DNA of 64,000 bases from Planotetraspora kaengkrachanensis (GCF_016862895.1 NZ_BONV01000009.1:186001-250000), one strand, 5' to 3'; numbered from the stretch's first letter, positions 1 to 9,359 are shown. A program made the numbers and translations. The notes: generated by a model not told the origin, from the sequence alone.

Positions 1-1
1 G

Positions 2-859
2 ACCTGGCGTCAACTACAGCTCAGCCGCCACGGGCAGGCCACGGAGTCCTTCGCCGCCGCCATCACCCATCTGGGCGATCCAAACCTGGACGTCCGCCTC
101 GGCGGCATCTACGCCCTCGAACGCATCTCCCGCTCCTCCTCGGCCGACCGCCGGTCCATCTCGGAGATCCTCTCCTCGTTCGTCGGCAACCGCACCCGCG
201 ATCCTCAACGAGGTGCAGGGCACGCGCGGCAGGCCGGCACACCGCCGGGCAGCGAGGTCAACCTTTCCCTGCGAGCCCCCGACATCCACGCAGCGCTGAC
301 CGTGCTCGGCCGCCGGGCCCCGATCCGAGGTCAGGTGCTCCTTCTCGACCGCCTGGTCCTTCCCAAGGCCAACCTCGCCTCCGTTCGGCTCCGGGACGCG
401 GATCTCCACTTCAGCGACCTGACGGAGGCCTCCCTCATCGGAGCCGATCTGACCCGAGCGGATCTCACCGGAGTAAGACTGGCGGAGACGAACCTCATCG
501 ACGCCGTTCTCTACCAGGCCGACCTGCGCGACGCCGTCCTGACCGGGGTCATCGCGGAGGGCGTTGATCTCCGTGGAACGGATCTGACCAGGGCCGACCT
601 GCGGAATGCCAACTTGCGCGGCGCTCGCATGGACTACGCCGACCTTCGAGAGGCCACGCTGGCCGGCGCCGACCTGACAGGCGCCTCGCTGAAACGAGTG
701 GTCTTCGACGAGAAGACCGAATGGCCCGAGGGCTTCGACGCCTCACGTATCAAGCCGACGCGCCGACGGAATCTTCCACCCATCAGTCCCCGCACCTACG
801 ATGAGTTCGCCGTCCCAAAGGTGGCCGCCAAGAACGGGCAGCCATCCGACTCCGCGTAA
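2..859 (+). CDS. pentapeptide-repeat protein, 5' end outside window
   Basis: The frame is open from the window edge, so the true start is missing; 285 residues are visible. The first ~100 residues are not repetitive and include LDVRLGGIYALERIS, a segment that commonly precedes pentapeptide repeats in actinobacterial proteins. From about residue 115 to 240 the chain is made of A(D/N)LxX pentads (ADLTRADLTGVRL and similar), which fold as a right-handed quadrilateral beta-helix. The last ~45 residues are a non-repeat tail. Such proteins are often peripheral, but no specific role can be read here. A GTG at 302 lies inside the domain and is unlikely to be the start. Confidence 0.85.
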   Translation, partial: TWRQLQLSRHGQATESFAAAITHLGDPNLDVRLGGIYALERISRSSSADRRSISEILSSFVGNRTRDPQRGAGHARQAGTPPGSEVNLSLRAPDIHAALTVLGRRAPIRGQVLLLDRLVLPKANLASVRLRDADLHFSDLTEASLIGADLTRADLTGVRLAETNLIDAVLYQADLRDAVLTGVIAEGVDLRGTDLTRADLRNANLRGARMDYADLREATLAGADLTGASLKRVVFDEKTEWPEGFDASRIKPTRRRNLPPISPRTYDEFAVPKVAAKNGQPSDSA

Positions 860-1170
860 CCTGCCGTAATCATTCCATCTGCCACGTCGCGCGGGGATAC
901 CCGACGAGTCCGCACAGTAAGTCGTCGTGTAGACGGTCGGGGCTGTGATCACCCTTGCGGTTTCTTCCGGTTGGGCTCCCGGGAAGCCCGAGATCAGGCA
1001 GAGGTCCACGATGTTGACCTCATTGGTCGTCCCCACCTCGGAGATCGTGTCGAGAATGCGCACCGTGCCGCCGCGCTCGAAGTCCGCCCATCCGGCGGTG
1101 CCCTTGATCGTCACCTCGTAGCTGCCGCCGGCCAGGCTCGTCTCCTGAGGTCGTTGTCAGCACACGCCAT
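743..1170 (-). pseudogene. unrecognised gene with good ribosome site, frameshifted near its start
   Basis: An ATG at 1170 has a GAGGAGA ribosome site eight bases upstream and starts MACADNDL, but that frame stops within 20 codons. A second frame continues with SLAGGSYEVTIKGTAGWADF and on to 743, so a one-base shift near 1145 would rebuild a ~140-residue protein. I do not recognise the family. The 3' end overlaps the tail of the opposing pentapeptide gene. Confidence 0.3.
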
Positions 1171-1224
1171 GGCCGCTTTCTCCTCGTTCGTGCTTGTGGC
1201 AGACCGATCAGGCCTCAGCATCTG

Positions 1225-1368
1225 ATGAGCGAGATTGCGAAACACCCGAAAAATACGGATTTCAGTGCCCGGGACCGCCTGGCCGCCGCCGGCGTCGCCA
1301 ACGTCACCGTGTTCCTCGGCGACGGCGCACTCGGCCGCCCCGAAGGTGCGCCGTGCGCGGCGGCCGCC
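1225..1368 (+). pseudogene. protein-L-isoaspartate methyltransferase-like fragment
   Basis: A short in-frame stretch, ARDRLAAAG followed by VTVFLGDGALGRPEGAP, matches the post-I SAM-binding segment of PCMT-type methyltransferases (usually GDGALG-P-GAPYDRI). Both ends of the enzyme are missing, so this is a relic. It abuts the GC hairpin that ends the opposing GH92 gene. Family assignment rests on one motif. Confidence 0.4.
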
Positions 1369-1384
1369 CCTGAGGGGGGCGGCC
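1362..1384. terminator. GC-rich hairpin downstream of GH92
   Basis: GGCCGCCCC (1362-1370) and GGGGCGGCC (1376-1384) form a perfect 9-bp stem with a 5-nt loop. It lies 54 bases past the GH92 stop on the minus strand. There is no U-tract, as is usual for actinomycete terminators. Confidence 0.5.
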
Positions 1385-1437
1385 CCCGCTATGTGCGTTA
1401 CGTCCCGTCAATCCACGGTCAACGCGGTCCTCCGGCG

Positions 1438-4400
1438 CTAATCACGCAGGGTTGCGGGATCAGTGGCGGCTTCGCCCGCCAGGTTGGTGAAGACCGCGCG
1501 GAACCGGGTGCCGTCGGGATGGTCCTGCGGGCTGGTCAGTGTCAGGGTGGTGCTGGTCGCGCCGCTGACGTCGGCCCAGTCGCCGCCGGGCGGGCTCGCC
1601 TGCCACCGCACCGCCGGCTGCGGGTCGCCCGTCGCCGCCGCCGTGAAGGACACCGGACCGCCGTTGGCCGTCGCGTCCGCGGGCTGGGTGGTGACTGCCG
1701 GAGCGACCGGTTGCGCCGACGCCAGGTGCATGGCGAGCACATTGTCGCCGGTGACGGCGAACGCGACACGGCCGATCACCTGGCTGCCGGCGCCGATGTT
1801 CAGCCGCAGGTCACTGCCACCGTTCTCACGGCCGCTCAACGCGGCCTCGGGCAGCGGGATCGCCGCGGTCTTCCAGGTGCCGGTGTTGGTGTTCGTCACG
1901 CGGGCCGAGTCCCGGTAGGCGTTGTTGTTCACGTTGCCGTAGGAGTCGTACTGGATGCCCCAGCTGCCCGTCCCCTGGTCGAAGTAGCTGATGTACGCGG
2001 TCGCGTCGTACTTGCCGCCGGGAACGAGCGAGTTGTCGATGTTGAAGTACATGTAGAACGACCCGGTCCCCGTGGTGGTACGGCCGGGCAGGCCGCCTGC
2101 CGTGGTGGCGGTGGTGTGGCCGTCGCCCTCCTCCTTCACGGTGAGGCCGTTGGGGACGTCGGGGTTGCCGAGATCGTCGGCCACGATCGCGGTGTGGTCG
2201 GCGGCCTGCACGGTCGTCACCACCACACCGCCCGGCAGTTCCTGCCCTCCGCTGGTCGTGAAGCTGAACGTGACCGGGTAGAAGCCCGAGTCGGTCGATG
2301 CCGGGACGGACACCGCGGCGTCCGTACTGGCGCGGCCGTCGGCTGCCACGTGAAGCGTGCCGGAGGAAGGGCTGACGGTCATGCCGCCGGAGGCGTGCGC
2401 GGTCCACTTCACGTTCGTGGCGTGCAGCCCGGTGCCCTGCGCGCCCACGGTGACCTGCTTGGTGTCGCCCGCGGTCACAGTGATCGGACCGGACGGGTCG
2501 GTGAACCCGATGGCCGGGTCCTGGCCGGTCTGGTACGAGGGCGGGGCGTCATGCGGGCCGGTCGCCCATCTGGTGTCGGGTGAGCTCGACAGGCTGAAGT
2601 CGAGCCGGCCGCCGCGGGTCACGACCGACTCAGGCAGCCCGGTGCTGTCGAAGCGGTGCCCGTTCAGCCGCACACTGGTGACGTACGGAGTGTCGTCGCC
2701 GGCGGCGGGGGCGTGGATGTCGATCGCCCGCCCGTTGCCGAGGTGGACGACGGCGTGGGTGAACAGCGGGCTGCCGAGGGCCAGGTCGGCCCGGCCGGGC
2801 GTCACCGGGAACATCCCGAGCGCCGACCACACGTACCAGGACGACATCGCGCCGAGGTCGTCGTTGCCGGGCAGCCCGTCCGGGGTGGGCGGGTACAGTT
2901 CGTGCTCGATCTTCCGTACCTGGGCCTGGGTCTTCCACGGCTGGCCCAGGTAGTCGTACACGTACGGAACGGAGAGGTCGACCTCGTTGCCCATCCACAT
3001 GTACGGAGCGTTCGGGCCGGCGTTGATCTCGCTGAAGAACGTGTCCAGGCGCGGGATCGCGACGTCCTTCCCGCCCATCGCGGCGATCAGGCCCGCCATG
3101 TTCTGCGGGACCTCCCAGCCGTAGTCGGCGGCGTTGCCCTCGTCGTAGCCGTCCTGGCCGAAGGCGTTCGCGGGCGGAGCGACGAACGCGGGACCGTTCG
3201 GGAACGCGCCGCGTTCGTCACGCGGCTGGAGGTAGCCGGTCGTGGGATTGAAGGTGTTCTGCCAGTTCTGGCTGCGCAGCTGGTACTGCGCCGCGGTGCG
3301 CTTGTCTCCGATCGCGGCCGCCAGCTGCGAGATCGCGAAGTCGTCGATGGACCACTCGAGCGTCTCGGAGACCCCCTGCCGGCCGTGCGCGCCCTGCGAG
3401 CAGGCGTCGTTCGGTGCGTAGCCGAGCTGGACGTACTCCTCCACGCACTGGCGCTCCTGCCAGCCCCAGCCCAGCTCCTCCGAGTGGTTGGCCCCCTTGA
3501 GCATGATGGGCAGCACGCGCGCGATGTCGACGTTCCGGCCGCCGAAGGCCACGGTGTTCGCGATGAGCGGCACCGCGCTGTCGCCGTTCATCGTGCCGGT
3601 CGTGCTCACGTTCGCCAGCGGCCAGCGCGGCATCCAGCCACCCTGCTGCTCCGCATCGCGGATCAGCGAGTTCGCCATGTCGCCGGATTCCTTGGGGAAC
3701 AGCATGGCCTGCAGCGGCGCGAGGGCGCGGTAGGTGTCCCAGTCGGAGAACGTGGCGTACTGCGTCTGCCCGGCCGGCACGTGATGGACCTCGTCGTCGA
3801 AGCCCATGTAGCGGCCGTCCACGTCGTTGAAGACGCTCGGGAACTGCAGCGAGTGGTACAGAGCGGTATAGAACGTGGTCAGGTTCGCGGCGGTGCCACC
3901 GCCGACCTGAACGGTGTTCAGCGCCCGGCGCCACGCGGCGCGGGTCTGCTGCTGCACCGGCGTGGGGTTCCAGCCGTGGATCTCGGAAGCCATGTTCTTG
4001 CGCGCCCCGTCGACGCTCACATACGACATCCCGACCTTCGCGCGCACCGTCGTGGAGCTGCTCGTGTCGAAGGTCAGGTAGGCGCCGGACCCCTTCCCGC
4101 TCGCGCCGGCCGACCCGGCGGTGACGGTCTTTCCCTGCCAGGTGCCGTGGGCGGTGAACGGCTGCGAGAACTTGATGTCGAAGTAAACGGTGTAGCTGCC
4201 CAATCCGCACAGCCCGTTCGCCGTCGCCGAGCCTGACACCTCGTCGTCGCCGTCGACGGTGACGGACGCGGCGCTGTTCCCGCCGAGACTCGCACCCGAC
4301 TTCACCAGCACCTGCGCGGTGCTGCCCGCGGGATATGCGAACGAGAGCAGGCCCGTACGGCTGGCGGCCGTCAGGTTGACGTTGACGCCCGAATCGGTGA

Positions 4401-4842
4401 GCAGCACGTCGTAGGAGCCGAGAGTGGCGTGCTCGTGCTCGTGGGAGAACGTCGCCGAGGCGTTCCCCGGGTCCGTGCCGATGGGGCCGGTCGTGGGCAG
4501 GATCGGCACGTCTCCGAACACGCTGCACCCGGCGGACGCGTGGTTCAGGCTGAATCCGCGGATCGATGACTTGCCGTAGGAGTAGCCCACGCCCGAGCCG
4601 ACCGTGTCCGGGCTGAGCTGCATCATGCCGAACGGCGTGTCCACCCCGGGGAAGTCGTTGATGTCGCCGACGACATCACCGCCGTTACCCGTCCCGATCA
4701 ACGGATTCACGTATTGCACCGGGTCGGCGAACACGTCGGCCCGCGCGGGCGGAGATGCCGCAACTGCCTGTGTGGTGCCGCCGATCAGCACGGCGCCGCC
4801 GAGCGCAGCGGCGAGTGCCGTGCGAGTCAGCGTGGTCAACAT
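1438..4842 (-). CDS. secreted GH92 alpha-mannosidase with C-terminal accessory domains
   Basis: This 1134-residue secreted enzyme is predicted to cleave alpha-mannosidic bonds by the Ca2+-dependent inverting mechanism of family GH92. Residues 1-28 form a signal peptide. The catalytic region (~45-780) carries PLIGTG near its start, GNEVDLSVPYVYDY and the hallmark GNDDLGAMSSWYVWSALG. A linker and NEW3-like beta domain follow (~800-900), then a galactose-binding-like module rich in Asn and Gly, then an Ig-like domain ending at the C-terminus. The accessory domains make it longer than a typical ~750-residue GH92. The ATG is preceded by GGAGG. A LacI-type palindrome lies ~130 bases upstream. Confidence 0.93.
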   Translation of the reverse strand: MLTTLTRTALAAALGGAVLIGGTTQAVAASPPARADVFADPVQYVNPLIGTGNGGDVVGDINDFPGVDTPFGMMQLSPDTVGSGVGYSYGKSSIRGFSLNHASAGCSVFGDVPILPTTGPIGTDPGNASATFSHEHEHATLGSYDVLLTDSGVNVNLTAASRTGLLSFAYPAGSTAQVLVKSGASLGGNSAASVTVDGDDEVSGSATANGLCGLGSYTVYFDIKFSQPFTAHGTWQGKTVTAGSAGASGKGSGAYLTFDTSSSTTVRAKVGMSYVSVDGARKNMASEIHGWNPTPVQQQTRAAWRRALNTVQVGGGTAANLTTFYTALYHSLQFPSVFNDVDGRYMGFDDEVHHVPAGQTQYATFSDWDTYRALAPLQAMLFPKESGDMANSLIRDAEQQGGWMPRWPLANVSTTGTMNGDSAVPLIANTVAFGGRNVDIARVLPIMLKGANHSEELGWGWQERQCVEEYVQLGYAPNDACSQGAHGRQGVSETLEWSIDDFAISQLAAAIGDKRTAAQYQLRSQNWQNTFNPTTGYLQPRDERGAFPNGPAFVAPPANAFGQDGYDEGNAADYGWEVPQNMAGLIAAMGGKDVAIPRLDTFFSEINAGPNAPYMWMGNEVDLSVPYVYDYLGQPWKTQAQVRKIEHELYPPTPDGLPGNDDLGAMSSWYVWSALGMFPVTPGRADLALGSPLFTHAVVHLGNGRAIDIHAPAAGDDTPYVTSVRLNGHRFDSTGLPESVVTRGGRLDFSLSSSPDTRWATGPHDAPPSYQTGQDPAIGFTDPSGPITVTAGDTKQVTVGAQGTGLHATNVKWTAHASGGMTVSPSSGTLHVAADGRASTDAAVSVPASTDSGFYPVTFSFTTSGGQELPGGVVVTTVQAADHTAIVADDLGNPDVPNGLTVKEEGDGHTTATTAGGLPGRTTTGTGSFYMYFNIDNSLVPGGKYDATAYISYFDQGTGSWGIQYDSYGNVNNNAYRDSARVTNTNTGTWKTAAIPLPEAALSGRENGGSDLRLNIGAGSQVIGRVAFAVTGDNVLAMHLASAQPVAPAVTTQPADATANGGPVSFTAAATGDPQPAVRWQASPPGGDWADVSGATSTTLTLTSPQDHPDGTRFRAVFTNLAGEAATDPATLRD

Positions 4843-4968
4843 GGGAGACCTCCATATAGGTCGGGACCCGCGGCACGGCCCGCCAGCTGGTCCAGCTGAG
4901 CGGAACGGGATGGTGGGCTCGCGGAGGGGCGCACCCGGACAGAGACAGCGGTTAGGGTGTCCCTCGCA

Positions 4969-4980
4969 GACAACGTTGTC
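4969..4980. promoter_or_regulatory. LacI-type operator candidate upstream of GH92
   Basis: GACAACGTTGTC is a perfect 12-bp palindrome with a central CG, the format of LacI-family operators that control sugar-utilisation genes in actinomycetes. It lies ~127 bases before the GH92 start. No regulator gene is adjacent, so the binding protein is unknown. Confidence 0.5.
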
Positions 4981-5218
4981 AAGATCTATTCGCGCAGCCG
5001 CTACGAAACTGTCCGCCTGTTTTTCCCGGCTTACTCCCGGGCAAGGTGGGCGAACGAGGCAGGATCAGGCCGCCCGTCGATGGAGGCCGCGAGGTCCAGC
5101 ACCCCCTGTTCTGCCGAAAGACGCCGCGTCCGATATCGGGGAGCCGGTCGCCCCTGCGCCCGACGACCATTCAGCCGGGGACGCTCACACCGGTTGGACA
5201 CCGGACGCCGGCGGCTGG

Positions 5219-5473
5219 ATGCTCGACTCCATGAAGGCGACCACCCGCCGGCCCCTCGTCGGGCGCGACGACGAACTGCGGTCCCTGTTCGGACATCTGG
5301 ACGGCGTCGATTTCCGTGGTCGCGCGATCGGGCTGCTCGGAGAGCCCGGGGTCGGCAAGAGCGCACTGCAGGCGGAGGCGGTGGAGCATGCGCGGTCCCT
5401 CGGGTTCGCCGTGCTCACCGCGCGGGGCAGTCAGTCCGAGACGCACCTTCCTTTCGCCGGCGTCGGCACGTGA
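5219..5473 (+). pseudogene. LuxR-family AAA-type regulator, 5' fragment
   Basis: Encodes 84 residues starting MLDSMKATTRRPLVGRDDEL, then a Walker A loop GEPGVGKSAL and PFAGVGT before a stop. This is the N-terminal ATPase start of large (~900-residue) LAL/LuxR regulators, which normally continue as PFAGLxxLLRP. Everything after Walker A, including the HTH, is missing. It reads away from GH92, so it may once have been divergently arranged with it. Confidence 0.7.
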
Positions 5474-5528
5474 GGGACCGGACCGCCAGGCCGGCGACGA
5501 GATCACATTCGAAATGAGCGAGGTCGGA

Positions 5529-5915
5529 TTAGATCGGAATGAAATTCGGCCACCAGGGCGGCACATTCCCCGGGCATATAGGATCCGGGTATGTGCCATC
5601 CGCGCCGAAATATGCGATCAGGAACCAGAGAAACCACAGATTAAAAACCGTCCCGACGATCAGTGCTGCTCGACGGTTGAATCTTGCGATCACGCCGTAC
5701 AGAACCGCCCAGGAAACAGTCGTTGCGAACCAGATCAACGGTGATGCAATATACATGAGGAACCCGGCGTTGGCCTGAGCATTCACACCGACATCACACG
5801 AGGCCCATATATTGCCGATGGCAACGATCGCAACGAGAGCTGTCGGAAATCCGGGAACGAAGACCAGATACCCGCGTGGCCGCCGAACCTCCGATAAATT
5901 ACGCACTTCTTCCAT
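5529..5915 (-). CDS. small multi-pass membrane protein
   Basis: The 128-residue product starts MEEVRNLSEVRRPRGYLVF. I see three to four hydrophobic spans (about residues 16-38, 47-75 and 82-103) and an acidic, Trp/Pro-rich tail. The frame stays open upstream, but the ATG at 5915 has an AAAGGAA site at suitable spacing. No family recognised. It stands alone between a regulator remnant and a gene-poor stretch. Confidence 0.6.
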   Translation of the reverse strand: MEEVRNLSEVRRPRGYLVFVPGFPTALVAIVAIGNIWASCDVGVNAQANAGFLMYIASPLIWFATTVSWAVLYGVIARFNRRAALIVGTVFNLWFLWFLIAYFGADGTYPDPICPGNVPPWWPNFIPI

Positions 5916-5949
5916 GACACACGTTTCCTTTCCCACCACCTGGGGGCTT

Positions 5950-6330
5950 GACGCATCGCTGCGGTGGTGCTGAATCGGCGGGGCAAGATCAGTCTGGAGG
6001 GCAATTACACTGGCCCGCCAATTCGGGAGGGGCTCCGCCCCTGCACGCGATTCTCCCTCCTCCGTGCACCTTGCGTGAGGGTGGGCCATGGTGACGATCT
6101 GGCAGCGCACGCTGTGTTCCCCATCCTCGAACACCCCCTGCGGTGTCCCCGGAAGCAGCCCCGAAAACAACCCTCGCCGATCCGTCCTCCCGGCGTGCCC
6201 GTCCCCCGCGGTCCGCCTTCTCCTCTGGATCGTCGAGATTCCCCCTCTCCCCCGGCGACTGGCTGTCCACCGAAGGCGGCTTGGCCACGGATGGAAATCT
6301 TTAACAGGTCTGCGGCCTGTACCCTGCCTA
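5950..6330. other. gene-poor stretch
   Basis: I see no convincing coding sequence or RNA here. The long minus-strand frame crossing it (6005-6811) has shadow-type composition and lies antisense to the gene at 6359. Promoters for the flanking divergent genes are probably located here. Confidence 0.4.
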
Positions 6331-6358
6331 GGTGGATAAGCAGCCCGAAGAAGACCTG

Positions 6359-6793
6359 ATGCGTCTCGGTTTCGAGCGAGTCCATATCGAGCTGGACTGG
6401 TATGACGGCCCCCGAAGTGGGCTCGCGGATGTTTGGGGTGCGGTCCACTACTTTCAGGCCCTGCACGACTACAACCATGGAGATGCGGGCGATGACGAAT
6501 ACTTCGTCTGGCCGGCTGGCCCGGATGCCTTCGCCATGGAAAGTGAGTCGTGGCAGATATACGTCAACTTTGCTCAGCGTCACGACGCGGGCGAGGTTGG
6601 CATCGAGAGCCATCCCGGAGGGGGTGGCGTCAACGATCGGTATGACGAACTTGAGCGCCTCCTCGCGCCGCATCGGGTCACGCCTGCCAACGGCCTTCGC
6701 CTGATCGCCGAGTGGCGCCCCTTCGACCGACCAAACCGGTCCGCCGACTCCGGACCCGGCTACATGGTGAAGTGGCGTCGGGCGGACCAGTGA
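6359..6793 (+). CDS. conserved hypothetical protein, ~144 aa
   Basis: The product begins MRLGFERVHIELDWYDGPRS and is rich in aromatic and acidic residues (HYFQALHDYNHG, DDEYFVW), which is typical of small soluble actinomycete hypotheticals. It has no signal peptide or membrane span. ATG 6359 is preferred because GAAGAAG lies just upstream; an in-frame GTG at 6332 would add nine residues. No function can be assigned. A second small gene follows after 89 bases on the same strand. Confidence 0.6.
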   Translation: MRLGFERVHIELDWYDGPRSGLADVWGAVHYFQALHDYNHGDAGDDEYFVWPAGPDAFAMESESWQIYVNFAQRHDAGEVGIESHPGGGGVNDRYDELERLLAPHRVTPANGLRLIAEWRPFDRPNRSADSGPGYMVKWRRADQ

Positions 6794-6882
6794 AATGAAG
6801 GGCGCCTGCATGCTCCGGGGAAGCGCCGACCACAGACGTTGTGGAAGTTGACGTCGGAGATGGACAGTGAGCAGGATCCCTC

Positions 6883-7137
6883 ATGCTCATATGTCCGGTC
6901 TGCGGCAAGAATATCGATCCTGACGGCCCGGGGGTCGGGTCACATCCGATTGACGGGGCTGTAGAGGGCGCATGGCGGGCCTACTGGATTCCCTTCCTCT
7001 CCGACCTGCGCGGCTCGCCTCGCCGACTCGTCCATGCGGAGTGTTACGCCGAGGAGCATGGAGTCCCGGCCTTGGTGGCCCTGTTCCACCGCACCGATGA
7101 GACGCGTCGAGCACGGGGCTGCCAGCACGGTCCGTGA
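6883..7137 (+). CDS. small zinc-ribbon-like hypothetical protein
   Basis: This 84-residue product begins MLICPVCGKNIDPDG, with a CPVC knuckle, and later has HAECYAEEH, giving a possible CxxC...HxxC metal site. It is probably cytoplasmic. Its 3' end meets the decayed NUDIX gene on the opposite strand, so the last ~20 codons may not be original. Function unknown. Confidence 0.5.
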   Translation: MLICPVCGKNIDPDGPGVGSHPIDGAVEGAWRAYWIPFLSDLRGSPRRLVHAECYAEEHGVPALVALFHRTDETRRARGCQHGP

Positions 7138-7139
7138 TC

Positions 7140-7485
7140 CGGCCGCCCACAGCAGTGTCAGCCAGGTCGATTCCAGGGCTCCATCGCTCGGCCGCGGTTC
7201 CCCGCCTATGGGATGGCACCGGAAGGTGAGGGACACGACACCAAGGTTCATGTTCTTGTAGACCCCGGTCAGCACTTCAGGCTTGACCCGAATCCCGGTC
7301 TCCTCGAGAACTTCGCGGACAACCGCGTGCTCCAGGGTCTCGTCCAACTCGACCACTCCCCCCAGGTGGAACCCAGCGTCCGTCATCTTCCCGACGAATC
7401 GCGAGGACGCGTCCGTCTTCGTGGAAGCGGCCGGAAGCCGGCCGAGGAACTCGACGCCGGTCTGATTCCGACGTGGCGTCCTCAT
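7140..7485 (-). pseudogene. NUDIX hydrolase with frameshift at a six-G tract
   Basis: A complete Nudix box is visible: GVVELDETLEHAVV followed by REVLEETGI (G-x5-E-x7-REU-x-EE-x-G-U). Just upstream the frame is wrong, but another frame reads FHEDGRVLAIRREDDGRWV then PPGG, exactly what should precede the box. The switch falls at a run of six C (7358-7363, plus strand). The C-terminal helix is also not recognisable. Either a homopolymer sequencing error or a real pseudogene. Confidence 0.65.
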
Positions 7486-7565
7486 CGCCCCTACGAGCGG
7501 CAGCTATGGGGCGTATGTCCCGCCGCGCGTACCAGCTCGGATGTACGGCACGCGCAAGACGGCCC

Positions 7566-8831
7566 TCAGCGGTGAGTGAACAGCGGCACCCACGAGCCTT
7601 CCCGGTCCGAACGGTGGTACCCGGTGAGAGGTTTGATCTCGCCCTTGAGATTCACCAGGAGCAGCCGGTTGTGGAACTCGCCCGTGCCCTTGCACCGTTT
7701 TGGGTCGCAGCCGACCGCGAACAACTGGTGGTCATCGGCCCAGGCCTCGGCTCCCTCAATCGGCAGAACCGCGACGACCTTGCCGGTGGTCACGTTCCTG
7801 ACGGTGACGGCGGGACCGGGGCGCGGCCCGAACTTGGGCAGGAGAGTGCCGTTCGGGGAGAGCCCGGCCGGCTCCGCGTCATCAGCCTCGTGCGCCGGCG
7901 CGGGTCGCTGCTCTCCGTCCGGGGTGTAAAAGACCTTCGTGGGCGCGGTCGCAGTGGGCGCCCAGATCAGCGTGCCGTCCCTGCTCCAGCCAAGGTCCTG
8001 CGGCAGGTTGCCATTGGCGGGATCCGGCGGCAGGGCGTGGAAGGTGGTGTCTCCTGATTCGTCGACGATGTAGTAGCCGAGTCGCGAACTCGCATGATCG
8101 GGCCCGCAGGGCTTGATATCGCCATGTCCGGCACGCGACGCCGCGTCGACGGAACCGCTCAGCAGGCACGGGCCGGGTGCGGGGATCGTGTAGGGGTTAC
8201 GCGCATAGGCCGTCATGATCAGCCGGCGCCCGTTCGGCGACCAGGACACACCCCCGACCGGGTGTTCGACCGATATCCAGCGGGTCACCTTCTGGGTCTT
8301 CATGTCGAGCAGGCCGACGCGTGAGGTGGGCAGCGGGCCTTCCAGCACGGCGGCCTGGTGCATGCCCGGCGCGACGTCCAGGTTGGCCCAGGGGGTTTCC
8401 TCGTACGTGCCCGACGTCGGGTTGTACAGGTACCACGTGCTTTCCACCGTCTTTGCGCCGCCGGCCGAGGCCCGCAGCCGATCGGTGTGGTACGCGGCGA
8501 CGGCGACGTGACCTGCCGCGACGAGGCGGCGCGGGAACGTACTGCCGAGATCGGTGCGCACCGCGGTGTCCGCGGACAGGGCCACGGGTTGGAAGGCGAG
8601 CTGGGGCGTAGGCGGTTGTGTCGGCTGCCGCTCCGCGATCGGCGTCGCCACGGTGGAGCCGACCACCACTGCTGCCCCCGTGAGAAATGCGGCCAACGCT
8701 GCGGCAAGCGCTGCCTTGACGGCCCGCCGACGGCTACGCCCCCGTAGTGCCAGGTCGGCCAGTCCCACGGGCATCTGCGCCTTCGCCGACCAATCCTCGC
8801 AGGCGTTCTTGATCAGCCTGTCAAGCTCCAC
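7566..8831 (-). CDS. membrane-anchored TolB/beta-propeller protein paired with an ECF sigma factor
   Basis: This 421-residue protein has ~40 cytoplasmic residues, one membrane span (AAFLTGAAVVVGSTVA, about 42-65) and a large external domain. Repeating segments such as VSWSPNGRRLIMTAY and LGWSRDGTLIWAPT resemble TolB/WD40-type blades. Its GTG overlaps the sigma stop by one base (TAGTG), so the two are translationally coupled. Position and topology suggest an anti-sigma or sensor role for SigE-type ECF factors; no zinc anti-sigma motif is visible, so this is inference. Confidence 0.75.
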   Translation of the reverse strand: MELDRLIKNACEDWSAKAQMPVGLADLALRGRSRRRAVKAALAAALAAFLTGAAVVVGSTVATPIAERQPTQPPTPQLAFQPVALSADTAVRTDLGSTFPRRLVAAGHVAVAAYHTDRLRASAGGAKTVESTWYLYNPTSGTYEETPWANLDVAPGMHQAAVLEGPLPTSRVGLLDMKTQKVTRWISVEHPVGGVSWSPNGRRLIMTAYARNPYTIPAPGPCLLSGSVDAASRAGHGDIKPCGPDHASSRLGYYIVDESGDTTFHALPPDPANGNLPQDLGWSRDGTLIWAPTATAPTKVFYTPDGEQRPAPAHEADDAEPAGLSPNGTLLPKFGPRPGPAVTVRNVTTGKVVAVLPIEGAEAWADDHQLFAVGCDPKRCKGTGEFHNRLLLVNLKGEIKPLTGYHRSDREGSWVPLFTHR

Positions 8832-9346
8832 TATCGGACCTCCTCGATGAGCCTCAGTTCGTTGAGTTCGGGAGCCAGCTCACGCAGCCGTGCCAGCGAT
8901 CGGTGAGTGGTGCTGCGCACCGTTCCGACACTGCACTCGAGCAGGCGCGCGACCTCCCCTTCAGGCAGGTCCTCGAAGAACCGCAGGACCAGTACGGCCC
9001 GTTGCCTGGGCGTGAGCCGAGCCAGAGCGCCGTGGACGACGATCTTCAGGTCCGATGCCGGAGTGTCGTCGTGCCGAGCCTTGTCGGGGAGGACCGCGAC
9101 ATGGGTCTCGCGCCGCCTCCACTTGAGCCGCCACCAGTCGACCTGCTGGCGGTACATCACTCGCCGGACATACAGTTCCGGGCTCTTCACCGTGGACCAA
9201 CGTGTGGCCGTCTTCGTGAGTGAGATCTGGAGCAGATCTTCGGCCGCGTGCTGATCACCTCCGCTGAGCAGATACGCCAAGCGCAGCAGTGCGACCGAAT
9301 TCGCCACCACGAACTCACGGAATCGTGCCTCCGCCGCTGAATCCAT
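8831..9346 (-). CDS. SigE-family ECF RNA polymerase sigma factor
   Basis: About 171 residues. Region 2 carries LLRLAYLLSGGDQHAAEDLLQ and a Trp-rich DWWRLKWRRRE. Region 4 carries LTPRQRAVLVLRFFEDLPEGE and an HTH, ARLLECSVGTVRSTTHR. The start is placed at ATG 9346 (MDSAAEA) because GGAGGTGA lies six bases upstream; an in-frame TTG at 9358 adds four residues. It probably directs transcription of a small stress or envelope regulon and is modulated by the coupled membrane partner downstream. Confidence 0.9.
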   Translation of the reverse strand: MDSAAEARFREFVVANSVALLRLAYLLSGGDQHAAEDLLQISLTKTATRWSTVKSPELYVRRVMYRQQVDWWRLKWRRRETHVAVLPDKARHDDTPASDLKIVVHGALARLTPRQRAVLVLRFFEDLPEGEVARLLECSVGTVRSTTHRSLARLRELAPELNELRLIEEVR

Positions 9347-9359
9347 CGTCACCTCCAAA

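Noticed and set aside
2656-4236. 526-codon plus-strand frame
   Set aside because: Antisense to the GH92 gene; Arg/Val/Gly-rich composition without motifs, produced by high GC at third positions.
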